Source: Hyphomicrobiaceae bacterium (GTDB taxonomy: Bacteria; Pseudomonadota; Alphaproteobacteria; Rhizobiales; JAKIUO01). From it: a stretch of DNA of 7,647 nt. The translations under genes and the position numbers were made by a program. The DNA is taken from contig JAKIUO010000144.1 of NCBI GenBank assembly GCA_021647535.1, forward strand, positions 1 to 7,647, written 5' to 3'. Positions 1 through 5,112 of this stretch are shown here, one piece after another. Position 1 is the stretch's first letter. Each line of letters starts with the position of its first letter. The notes beneath the pieces are model-generated. The model was given only the letters and a program-made list of their open reading frames with translations, was not told where the DNA came from and ran no database searches.

Positions 1-235
1 AAAATGCGGTCAAAACGCAGCTATGGATCGCCATCTCGGTTTATGTGCTCATCGCCATCATAAAAAGGAGACTTGATCTGCCTGCTGAGCTCTACACAAT
101 TCTGCAAGTGCTCAGCGTGACGATTTTAGAAAAAACACCATTGGATCAATTGCTTGCAAACGCGGAGTGCAAAAGCGCGAATTCCGCTTCAGATAACCAG
201 TTGAATCTATTCAATTATTAACCGGACACTAGTGA
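1..235 (+). mobile_element. Right end of an IS4-family insertion sequence
   Basis: The transposase stop codon at 219-221 is followed directly by ACCGGACACTAGTG (222-235), which resembles the terminal inverted repeat placed just after the transposase in this IS group. The exact boundary and the target duplication cannot be fixed because the other end is outside the window. The IS is the left border of the secreted-protein gene cluster. Confidence 0.55.
3..221 (+). CDS. IS4-family transposase, C-terminal fragment (runs off the left edge)
   Basis: Frame 3 is open from the first bases and encodes 72 residues before TAA at 219-221. It reads NAVKTQLWIAISVYVLIAI, then KKRLDLPAELYTILQVLSV, and later LEKTPLDQLL. 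This is the typical C-terminus of IS4-type transposases with the DUF4372-like architecture, where the AVKTQ-W, YTILQ-LS and EKTP blocks are conserved. The family enzyme is a DDE transposase of roughly 380 residues. The catalytic domain and the start lie to the left of the window, so whether the element is intact cannot be judged. The ending QLNLFNY is usual for the group. I am confident about the family and make no claim about activity. Confidence 0.88.
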   Translation, partial: NAVKTQLWIAISVYVLIAIIKRRLDLPAELYTILQVLSVTILEKTPLDQLLANAECKSANSASDNQLNLFNY

Positions 236-315
236 GAGACTATCAATAATCTTGGGAATGAATACAGCTATTGACCCAACTGAGACACTTCGCGGCGACG
301 TAGAAATATTCCTCT

Positions 316-345
316 TTGACATCGCCAAAAACACCCCAGTATTAT
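316..345 (+). promoter_or_regulatory. Candidate sigma70-type promoter for the gene at 497
   Basis: A perfect -35 hexamer TTGACA (316-321) is followed after 18 bp by TATTAT (340-345), which matches the -10 consensus at five of six positions. Transcription would start near 352 and give a leader of about 145 nt before the ATG at 497. It is the best promoter match in the intergenic region and points at the only plus-strand gene nearby. No experimental evidence is available. Confidence 0.5.
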
Positions 346-410
346 TTTGTATGCAGTCTTGGAACTGCCTGTTACCGTGGAACATTACGTCGCAGGGCTG
401 AATATCTCAT

Positions 411-478
411 GAGCCCGCGCTTACGGCTCCTCAAAGGAGCTGGCATCGGCCAGAAGAATAAATACTGCTAAGCAGTAT
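411..478 (+). promoter_or_regulatory. Structured 5' leader with consecutive and overlapping hairpins
   Basis: Four short inverted repeats lie just upstream of the ribosome binding site: GAGCC/GGCTC (411-415 with 425-429), GCTCCT/AGGAGC (426-431 with 435-440), CTGGC/GCCAG (440-444 with 449-453) and ATACTGC/GCAGTAT (462-468 with 472-478). The first two share bases and cannot form together. The last ends five bases before the Shine-Dalgarno at 483-488. They may control translation, but such short stems also arise by chance. Confidence 0.3.
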
Positions 479-496
479 CGATAAGGAATATGGACA

Positions 497-874
497 ATGA
501 AGCAACTCGCGCACATTTTGGGTCTACTTATGCTGGGACTTGTTATCACGGGGCCAAATCCCGTAATGGCCGCCGGATTGGTGTATAAACCCGGGGATAC
601 CTGGTATATGCACTGCCATCGCCGCTGCCACCATATCTACAAGCCCATTTATACAAAATCCGAAAAAATAAGGAAAGAATTATGGAAGAGGGTCAAAAAG
701 AGTGGTTCACAACATTTAACCGCACAAGAATATCTCAAAAGGAGCGCAAGGTGGGAGAAAAGAGGAATATGGGCCTTGGACATGTTTAAGAAATGCGAGC
801 AAAAATGTGAGGCCAAATTTTCGACCAAAGCCAAGCGTCAATGTACGCCAAGGAGCCATGCAGCCTGTGATTAA
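497..874 (+). CDS. Small secreted cysteine-rich protein with twin CX3C motifs (unknown function)
   Basis: A protein of 125 residues, not recognised as a named family. Residues 1-25 form a signal peptide: MKQ start, hydrophobic core LGLLMLGLVI, likely cleavage at VMA-AG. The mature part is about 100 residues and very basic. It has six cysteines at 40, 44, 100, 104, 116 and 124. C40-HRR-C44 and C100-EQK-C104 form a twin CX3C pattern flanking a predicted helical, Lys/Arg-rich stretch, as in alpha-hairpin disulfide folds. The start is supported by AAGGAA (483-488), 8 nt before the ATG. It stands alone on the plus strand, converges with the five-gene minus-strand block, and has a candidate promoter at 316-345. 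By composition it belongs with the other secreted proteins here. That it is a gene is fairly certain; a periplasmic or exported location is inferred, and its role is unknown. Confidence 0.8.
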   Translation: MKQLAHILGLLMLGLVITGPNPVMAAGLVYKPGDTWYMHCHRRCHHIYKPIYTKSEKIRKELWKRVKKSGSQHLTAQEYLKRSARWEKRGIWALDMFKKCEQKCEAKFSTKAKRQCTPRSHAACD

Positions 875-940
875 TGGACCCTATGGATACCTGCTTCAAG
901 AAAAAGCTGACTGAACGCCGCTGAGATTTGCTACGCCGAG

Positions 941-975
941 GGAGTGTTCAAATAACTGTGTCATTTGAACACTCC
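941..975 (+). terminator. Perfect 13-bp inverted repeat, probable terminator of the gene at 497
   Basis: GGAGTGTTCAAAT (941-953) is followed by a 9-nt loop and its exact reverse complement (963-975). It lies 67 bp after the stop of the gene at 497-874. The flank after the stem (GGGTTAATATT) has no good U-tract, so intrinsic termination would be weak. It may instead be a 3'-end stabiliser or another kind of recognition site. Confidence 0.5.
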
Positions 976-1015
976 GGGTTAATATTAAGGGCGGTTGGTA
1001 TAAACCTTGTCTGGC

Positions 1016-1061
1016 AAGAAAAAGGACCGCACCTAATCCTTGAGTTGATTAGTTGCTGTCC
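1016..1061 (-). terminator. Rho-independent terminator of the five-gene block
   Basis: On the minus strand a 15-bp stem (1061-1047 with 1038-1024, two mismatches) encloses the 8-nt loop at 1046-1039. It is followed at once by TTTTTCTT (1023-1016). The stem starts 8 bp after the stop codon of the gene at 1447-1070. Stem, loop and U-tract make a textbook intrinsic terminator, so the minus-strand block should end here. Confidence 0.85.
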
Positions 1062-1069
1062 GTTCATTC

Positions 1070-1447
1070 TCAGCCTCGTACGCAGCTTTCATCGTTAAAA
1101 TAAAACTTTTGCTTTGTACATTTTTTGTTCGTCTTTCGGCATTGACTCGATAGCTGTCCGCGTTTCCAAGCGGGTATTCCTACAATATGGCCAATATCGT
1201 TCATACATTTAATTAATGAATTTTGGCAATAAAATCTTTTTTCGGCCTTTGTACAATCTCTGGCACCCTTTCTGGCGAGTTGTATAAAGTCGCTCGTCTT
1301 GGAACATTTCTCTCCACTAAGGGCTCTAAATCCCGTATTGCAGTCCGACGCTATAGAGTGGTTTGAAGTCATAAGCGTGAGGGTAAATACTGATAATATC
1401 AGCATAAATGCTTTCGTGAAGTAACTGCTTTTAGAATTGGCTAGCAT
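1070..1447 (-). CDS. Small secreted cysteine-rich protein, last gene of the block (unknown function)
   Basis: A protein of 125 residues, family not recognised. The N-terminus has lysines (K6, K13), a hydrophobic core (residues 14-26) and a likely signal peptidase site near SIA-SD (34-35). The mature part has eight cysteines at 36, 48, 65, 74, 81, 103, 110 and 122. Two CX6C pairs (C74/C81 and C103/C110) are separated by 21 residues, a spacing that would suit two helices tied by disulfides. The same CX6C pair recurs in other proteins of the cluster. The gene begins 35 bp after the stop of the beta-propeller gene on the same strand and is followed by the strong terminator at 1016-1061, so it is very likely the operon's last gene. 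No strong Shine-Dalgarno is visible. The first ATG is kept because it gives a normal signal peptide; M15 (1405) is an alternative. Confidence 0.78.
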   Translation of the reverse strand: MLANSKSSYFTKAFMLILSVFTLTLMTSNHSIASDCNTGFRALSGEKCSKTSDFIQLARKGARDCTKAEKRFYCQNSLIKCMNDIGHIVGIPAWKRGQLSSQCRKTNKKCTKQKFYFNDESCVRG

Positions 1448-1482
1448 AGTAATTTTTCTTTGTTTATCTTGGGATTGAAAAT

Positions 1483-3030
1483 CTATTCCGGTTCATTCAT
1501 CTCGTGGATGTCCGACATTCTCCTTTCGTAAGAACTGCGCAGACAGGAAATATCTGAACGACAGAGATTGCGTTGACGCAGCCAGGCGCGCTGAGTTTTG
1601 CGAAAATATCTGACATCTGCTGGCGTTCCCCCGTTAGCTTCTGAGGTTATGTTAAAGATGGCCATTTTAACATTGGCAGCCAGGTTTCTATCCAGGTCGG
1701 CAAGATCAATATTGCCACAAATAGCGTATTCGCTGGCTATGCTGGCTTTGGCGCAGTTAAAGCTGGGACGGGCGCGACCAGCGCCAACACCACCATTTGG
1801 CCCATAACCAGCACTCCCGCCGGTATCTGCTGGGCGCCAATTATTGATGACAAATATAGAGCCACTTTCCGTCGGTTTAATAACCCCTGACACCAGCAAC
1901 CGATCTTGTTGAATCATCACGGTATCGGGAGCATAGACGCCTGTGGTCAAATTGATCGTGCGCAAGTGTTGCAGATTTTCCGCAGAAAAAATCGAGATCA
2001 CCCCGCTCCAACTAATCGCCACCACATGATGTTCGTCAGCGGCAATCTTGGTGATACCTTCAGGTAAATAGGCGCGGTGAACCTCCCTGTTGGAGTTGGG
2101 ATCAACCATCACAAGCAGCCCGGCTTTATTATTATCCCCTTCCCGACCGCCTGCAAAAATAGAACGACTATTGGCTTTTATACTCCAAAAGGAAGCCCCA
2201 TTGATCGTGATCGAGGTTGATTTCAGTGTATTTTGATCGACGATACTCAGCCTGCCCCAGCGCGCATGGGCAACCCAGATTTTGTTTCTATGTGTGGTCA
2301 ACGCCTGTGCCCATTCGCCAAGGGCACCGGTTTTTTTCTTTCTGCCCGTGCGCTTATCAACCCTGATGAGACTGGAGTTGGCTGAGCTGCACTTATAAAG
2401 TGCGACGACCCATAAATACTGCCCGTGGCCAATCATGGCTTCTGGGCAATCTTTGAGTTTGGTTACAGTGGAACGTCGCCCTTGCTGGTTGGCACGCCAT
2501 ATTTTTTTATCGGTTGTAACCAGCGCATAGACCTCACCGTTACCAGTGGCGACCATATCAGTTGGCAGGCGGCCAACCTTGAAGCGCTTGACAACTCTTC
2601 CTTGATGCAGGTCGACCTTCGCCACGGTGCGCTGACCACTTTCCGCCACCCATATATGATTGCCATCATAGGCGATACCGCCGCCCCATTTTCCGACATT
2701 GATAATGGTGGGACTCGTCACAACCTGGTCGGGAGCTTGTGGCCCATTAGGAGCCTGGGGGGGAAGGCCAGTGGGATTGCGCGGCGGATTTCCTGGAGCG
2801 AATGGATTGGAGCCAGTTGGTGTCGGGGCGCTATTACCGCAAGCATCATTGCAGATATCCTGCATATTCCAGCAAATGCCGTCCGGTCTTTTCAGGCGTG
2901 CCGTATCTGCTAGACATTTATTGGCCTGAGCCTGACAAGTACGACGACAATCAGCCTGAGCGGGCGAAGACGCCACCACCAAAAATAACAACACGGACGA
3001 CAGAGATGCGCGGTGCACCAGATCAAGCAT
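1483..3030 (-). CDS. Secreted beta-propeller protein with N-terminal Cys-rich hairpin and C-terminal LprI-like domain
   Basis: A protein of 515 residues with four parts. Residues 1-26 are a signal peptide (cleavage near AQA-DC). Residues 28-64 hold six cysteines in the mirror-symmetric order CX3CX6C...CX6CX3C (C28, C32, C39, C53, C60, C64). After a Pro/Asn/Gly-rich linker (66-105), residues about 106-396 contain repeats such as IAYDGNHIWVAE and HRNKIWVAHARWGRLSIVD, typical of YVTN/NHL/PQQ-like beta-propellers. A Gly-rich linker leads to residues 424-508, which match the LprI/DUF1311 pattern (FNCAKAS, EYAICG, LADLDRNLA, RAWLRQRNLC, CLRSSYERR). LprI domains are known from periplasmic or lipoprotein lysozyme inhibitors, so binding of a lysozyme-like or wall component is possible. 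AAGGG (3041-3037) lies 6 nt before the ATG. The gene follows the 3351-3091 gene by 60 bp and precedes 1447-1070 by 35 bp. The domain calls are good; the function is inference. Confidence 0.88.
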   Translation of the reverse strand: MLDLVHRASLSSVLLFLVVASSPAQADCRRTCQAQANKCLADTARLKRPDGICWNMQDICNDACGNSAPTPTGSNPFAPGNPPRNPTGLPPQAPNGPQAPDQVVTSPTIINVGKWGGGIAYDGNHIWVAESGQRTVAKVDLHQGRVVKRFKVGRLPTDMVATGNGEVYALVTTDKKIWRANQQGRRSTVTKLKDCPEAMIGHGQYLWVVALYKCSSANSSLIRVDKRTGRKKKTGALGEWAQALTTHRNKIWVAHARWGRLSIVDQNTLKSTSITINGASFWSIKANSRSIFAGGREGDNNKAGLLVMVDPNSNREVHRAYLPEGITKIAADEHHVVAISWSGVISIFSAENLQHLRTINLTTGVYAPDTVMIQQDRLLVSGVIKPTESGSIFVINNWRPADTGGSAGYGPNGGVGAGRARPSFNCAKASIASEYAICGNIDLADLDRNLAANVKMAIFNITSEANGGTPADVRYFRKTQRAWLRQRNLCRSDISCLRSSYERRMSDIHEMNEPE

Positions 3031-3090
3031 TATATTCCCTTTCTTCAGGATACCGGGCGGATTATTTTTGTAAAAATTCAGCGCCCCAGA

Positions 3091-3351
3091 TCAGCCTTTT
3101 TTCTTCTTGCATTTGGCATAGGCATCATTGCGATCATACCGGCATTGCTGTTTACACTCATCCTTGTAGCCAGCTTTACATAGAGGATGCTTCCAAAGAC
3201 AGCTTTCCATTTTGACATCAGCAGCACCTTTGCATTGCTGGAGCGTTTGTCCCCTTTTGGCGAGGTGCAGCTCATAAGATACAGCGCCAGCAACAGTACC
3301 GAAGGCAAAAATAGAGACACTCAATAATCCGAAAATGGCAACTCTCAACAT
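3091..3351 (-). CDS. Very small secreted cysteine-rich protein (unknown function)
   Basis: A protein of 86 residues from the ATG at 3351. Residues 1 to about 23 form a signal peptide (MLRVAIF, hydrophobic core, cleavage near VAG-AV). The mature part of roughly 63 residues is lysine-rich and has six cysteines at 40, 51, 58, 66, 70 and 81. C51/C58 is a CX6C pair and C66/C70 a CX3C pair, the two spacings seen again in its neighbours. The tail is CKKKKG. A GTG at 3360 would extend the N-terminus, but it overlaps the Shine-Dalgarno AAGGAG (3365-3360), which stands 8 nt before the ATG. The gene sits 61 bp after 3784-3413 and 60 bp before the beta-propeller gene, in the same orientation. No family is recognised. 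A disulfide-stabilised small effector, binding or inhibitor protein is conceivable but unproven. Confidence 0.78.
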   Translation of the reverse strand: MLRVAIFGLLSVSIFAFGTVAGAVSYELHLAKRGQTLQQCKGAADVKMESCLWKHPLCKAGYKDECKQQCRYDRNDAYAKCKKKKG

Positions 3352-3359
3352 GACAAACA

Positions 3360-3365
3360 CTCCTT
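3360..3365 (-). promoter_or_regulatory. Shine-Dalgarno that decides the start at 3351
   Basis: AAGGAG on the minus strand (3365-3360), with 8 nt to the ATG at 3351-3349. It overlaps the upstream in-frame GTG (3360-3358), so the GTG cannot be the start. Confidence 0.75.
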
Positions 3366-3412
3366 AGACTATTTTAAATATTTAGATTGATCTCCGGGGG
3401 CCGGGTAGGAAC

Positions 3413-3784
3413 TTATTTACATGCAGCCAGGCAGGATTTGATCTTGCCGCCACGGCTCCCAGAGGCATATTTCTTGGCGCAGTCATTTCTGACGCCATAA
3501 AGAGCCGACGTGGATCCACAATATCGGGACTTGCCGGATTTGTTTTTATAGGAGCACTGAGTTTTGACGCACCGGTTATAGGCGCTCCAACATCTTCCCT
3601 GGCATTGACGACACGATTTGGACTTGCTGGGGCTGCATGAAAGAGATCTATTTAATTTATTGATGATCTGGCTCGCATTAGCTCCCTGTGCAGGACTGGA
3701 AATCGTGCCTGGAACAATAAGTATCAGGGCCATCAAGCCACCTAAAATGATAAAAGGTCTGAGCATCGTTTTCATTCCGATCAT
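3413..3784 (-). CDS. Secreted protein with ten cysteines (unknown function)
   Basis: A protein of 123 residues from the ATG at 3784. The N-terminus is a long signal peptide with a strong hydrophobic core (FIILGGLMALILIV, residues 11-24) and probable cleavage around residues 33-38. The mature part is basic and carries ten cysteines at 50, 58, 61, 65, 72, 77, 89, 102, 118 and 122. C61-X3-C65-X6-C72 has the same spacing as the N-terminal hairpin of the beta-propeller protein, and the chain ends C118-X3-C122-K. Another in-frame ATG at 3790 is only 1 nt from the Shine-Dalgarno AAGGAG (3797-3792), whereas the chosen ATG is 7 nt away. It is the second gene of the minus-strand block, 44 bp after the SPOR-like protein gene. 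I do not recognise a family. An even cysteine number suggests full pairing in an oxidising compartment. Confidence 0.8.
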   Translation of the reverse strand: MIGMKTMLRPFIILGGLMALILIVPGTISSPAQGANASQIINKLNRSLSCSPSKSKSCRQCQGRCWSAYNRCVKTQCSYKNKSGKSRYCGSTSALYGVRNDCAKKYASGSRGGKIKSCLAACK

Positions 3785-3791
3785 GGTCATT

Positions 3792-3797
3792 CTCCTT
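3792..3797 (-). promoter_or_regulatory. Shine-Dalgarno that decides the start at 3784
   Basis: AAGGAG on the minus strand (3797-3792). It is 7 nt from the ATG at 3784 but only 1 nt from the ATG at 3790, which favours the downstream start. Confidence 0.65.
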
Positions 3798-3828
3798 GGT
3801 TAGCAACTAAGACACCGAACGCTCGTCC

Positions 3829-4953
3829 TTAATTGCACCTTTTCACATAAGCCCCATGGCGACGGGCTTGATTGGCAAATTTCTGAGCTCTGCGTTTGGT
3901 GTTGAAGGGGCCCATGGTCGCTATAAAATAGCCGGAAGTGAAGTTTGGACAATTGGATGAATTCATTACATACCAGTCGTTTGCCCCTAGTTGATTAACC
4001 CGTTTTTGTGCTTTGTTGAAGCTTGGGAAAGAGCCTGCAACGGCGTGCCAATCACCTCTTGAAGGTATGGGGGCCGGTCTGGGTGCTGGCCGTGGTGCGG
4101 GAATGGGCGCTGGACGAGGTGCAGGCCTTGCAACCCCGCCAATGCGGTTGCCCATAACGGCGACATTATCACCCCAGTTCAGAGCCCTGAACCTGTTGGG
4201 AGATAAAAAGGTGATGCTCATGGTCTTGCCATTGGTGGGATTCCAGAGCTCCAGTTCATTACGTCTAATGATATTCCAGGTAACTCCCGGCCACCAGCCG
4301 TTGGAGAAATTATCGATGGTATTCTGACCGAATGTGAATTGATAATTTTTGCCGCCATAAGGGTAGGTCCAGCGGCTGCCAACAATATTGCGTGTAAAGT
4401 TTCGCTGCGCCCCACTGCCCGGATTGCCTCCCGCGCGCAAACACTGTCCCCCCTGAAGGAAAAATCCGGGTGGGCATGTTGGCTGGACAACCGGTGGGTT
4501 CGGCGCTGGCGCAGGTTGGGTGGAACTTGGCAATGTAAAGACCAGCTTATCCAGTCGGTAGCGGGTTATGACGCAGCTTTTATTGCGAACAGGCACGTGG
4601 CCTTGCAATATGATGGCTGAATCATTGCGAAAAAATCCGGTAACCTGATAGCTTACTTCCCCACAACGTCGTGAAAAGGCGCGTGCCTTGCCACTAATAT
4701 GGCCACTTTGGTCTTCAGATCCGTTAAAGAACAAAGTGCCATTACGCACCCCTTGATTACGGATCACTCTGCGCGGTCTTTTATAGCTGATATTCAGCGT
4801 GCCAAACTCGCAATGATCAACCTCCATCGTTGAGCGGTTATGGTCATATTCAAGATTGGTACAGCCAGCCTGGGAGGGCGAAGCTGAAAAAATCACCAAT
4901 AAAAATAATCCTGCTATCAAGGTGATATGATTTTCTAATGGCGACAGTTTCAT
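3829..4953 (-). CDS. Secreted multidomain protein with C-terminal SPOR-like domain, first gene of the block
   Basis: A protein of 374 residues from the ATG at 4953; an upstream frame to 5136 lacks a signal and is rejected. Residues 1-29 are a signal peptide (core TLIAGLFLLVIFSA, cleavage near SQA-GC). Residues 31-142 form a beta-rich domain with four cysteines (31, 48, 97, 127) and the phrases GTLFFNGSEDQSGHISGKA and DKLVFTL, a pattern I have seen in rhizobial secreted proteins but cannot name. Residues 160-171 are a CPPGFFLQGGQC module also found in the divergent gene. Residues about 185-271 are a second beta-rich, Trp-rich segment. A RPAP/IPAP repeat (276-297) leads to a SPOR-like domain (301-374: DWHAVAGSF, DWYVMNS, GYFIATMGPF, AQKFANQAR). 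SPOR domains bind denuded peptidoglycan glycan strands. AGGA lies about 10 nt before the ATG. As promoter-proximal gene it should set the block's location at the cell wall, which is inference. Confidence 0.82.
   Translation of the reverse strand: MKLSPLENHITLIAGLFLLVIFSASPSQAGCTNLEYDHNRSTMEVDHCEFGTLNISYKRPRRVIRNQGVRNGTLFFNGSEDQSGHISGKARAFSRRCGEVSYQVTGFFRNDSAIILQGHVPVRNKSCVITRYRLDKLVFTLPSSTQPAPAPNPPVVQPTCPPGFFLQGGQCLRAGGNPGSGAQRNFTRNIVGSRWTYPYGGKNYQFTFGQNTIDNFSNGWWPGVTWNIIRRNELELWNPTNGKTMSITFLSPNRFRALNWGDNVAVMGNRIGGVARPAPRPAPIPAPRPAPRPAPIPSRGDWHAVAGSFPSFNKAQKRVNQLGANDWYVMNSSNCPNFTSGYFIATMGPFNTKRRAQKFANQARRHGAYVKRCN
4063..4128 (-). repeat. Pro/Ala/Arg tandem repeat coding for an interdomain linker
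   Basis: Residues 276-297 of the SPOR-like protein read RPAP, RPAPIPAP, RPAP, RPAPIP. The DNA repeats imperfectly in units of about 12 bp. It is probably a stiff extended spacer of the periplasmic type, and slippage could change its length between strains. Confidence 0.75.
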
Positions 4954-4989
4954 TGGTATATTTTCCTGTCCTAAATATTTGAAATAAAA

Positions 4990-5019
4990 TTGACAATCAT
5001 CTGTAAAGACTAACATCAT
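4990..5019 (+). promoter_or_regulatory. Candidate promoter for the divergent gene at 5113
   Basis: TTGACA (4990-4995), 18 bp, then CATCAT (5014-5019), which matches the -10 consensus at four of six positions. The -35 is perfect and the -10 poor. It would give a leader of about 90 nt that crosses the repeat at 5041-5065. Confidence 0.3.
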
Positions 5020-5040
5020 TTGACTTGAGAACCAGAAAAA

Positions 5041-5065
5041 CATTACGTAGTTGTACGTAGTAATG
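5041..5065. promoter_or_regulatory. Operator-like repeat between the divergent genes
   Basis: CATTAC (5041-5046) and GTAATG (5060-5065) are exact inverted arms. Within them TACGTAG occurs twice (5044-5050 and 5054-5060), exactly 10 bp apart, and each copy contains the palindrome TACGTA. Repeats spaced one helical turn between divergent genes are typical of transcription-factor sites. No regulator gene lies in the window. Confidence 0.45.
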
Positions 5066-5079
5066 CATATCACTGTTAA
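5050..5079 (-). promoter_or_regulatory. Candidate promoter for the minus-strand block
   Basis: On the minus strand TTAACA (5079-5074) is followed after 18 bp by TACAAC (5055-5050). These match at five and four of six positions. The -10 lies inside the repeat at 5041-5065, so a protein bound there could block it. The match is weak and tentative. Confidence 0.27.
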
Positions 5080-5100
5080 TTTATGGATTTGGGTCGGGTT

Positions 5101-5105
5101 GGAGG
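5101..5105 (+). promoter_or_regulatory. Shine-Dalgarno that decides the start at 5113
   Basis: GGAGG lies 7 nt before the ATG at 5113-5115. It excludes the upstream in-frame ATG at 5083, which would place the site inside the coding region and spoil the signal peptide. Confidence 0.8.
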
Positions 5106-5112
5106 ACACAAT

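Larger units (their letters stand above)
222..496. other. Intergenic region between the IS end and the first cysteine-rich gene
   Basis: This 275-bp stretch holds the probable IS end, the candidate promoter at 316-345 and the hairpins at 411-478. A 47-codon frame (258-401) is open, but it has no Shine-Dalgarno and recalls no known family, so I do not call it a gene. Nothing else could be supported. Confidence 0.5.

Noticed and set aside
258..401. Plus-strand frame of 47 codons starting at ATG 258.
   Set aside because: It has no Shine-Dalgarno and no recognisable family, and it overlaps the best promoter match of the region.
2425..2913. Plus-strand open frame of 162 codons opposite the beta-propeller gene.
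   Set aside because: It has no signal or family features and lies wholly antisense to a gene with clear domains. It is a shadow frame.
3078..3320. Minus-strand frame of 80 codons overlapping the smallest cysteine-rich gene.
   Set aside because: The overlapping frame at 3351-3091 has a strong Shine-Dalgarno, a signal peptide and the cysteine pattern of the cluster. This one has none of these.
5083..5112. Upstream ATG start for the Arg/Cys-rich gene.
   Set aside because: GGAGG at 5101-5105 would lie inside the coding sequence. The ATG at 5113 has the correct spacing and begins a standard signal peptide.
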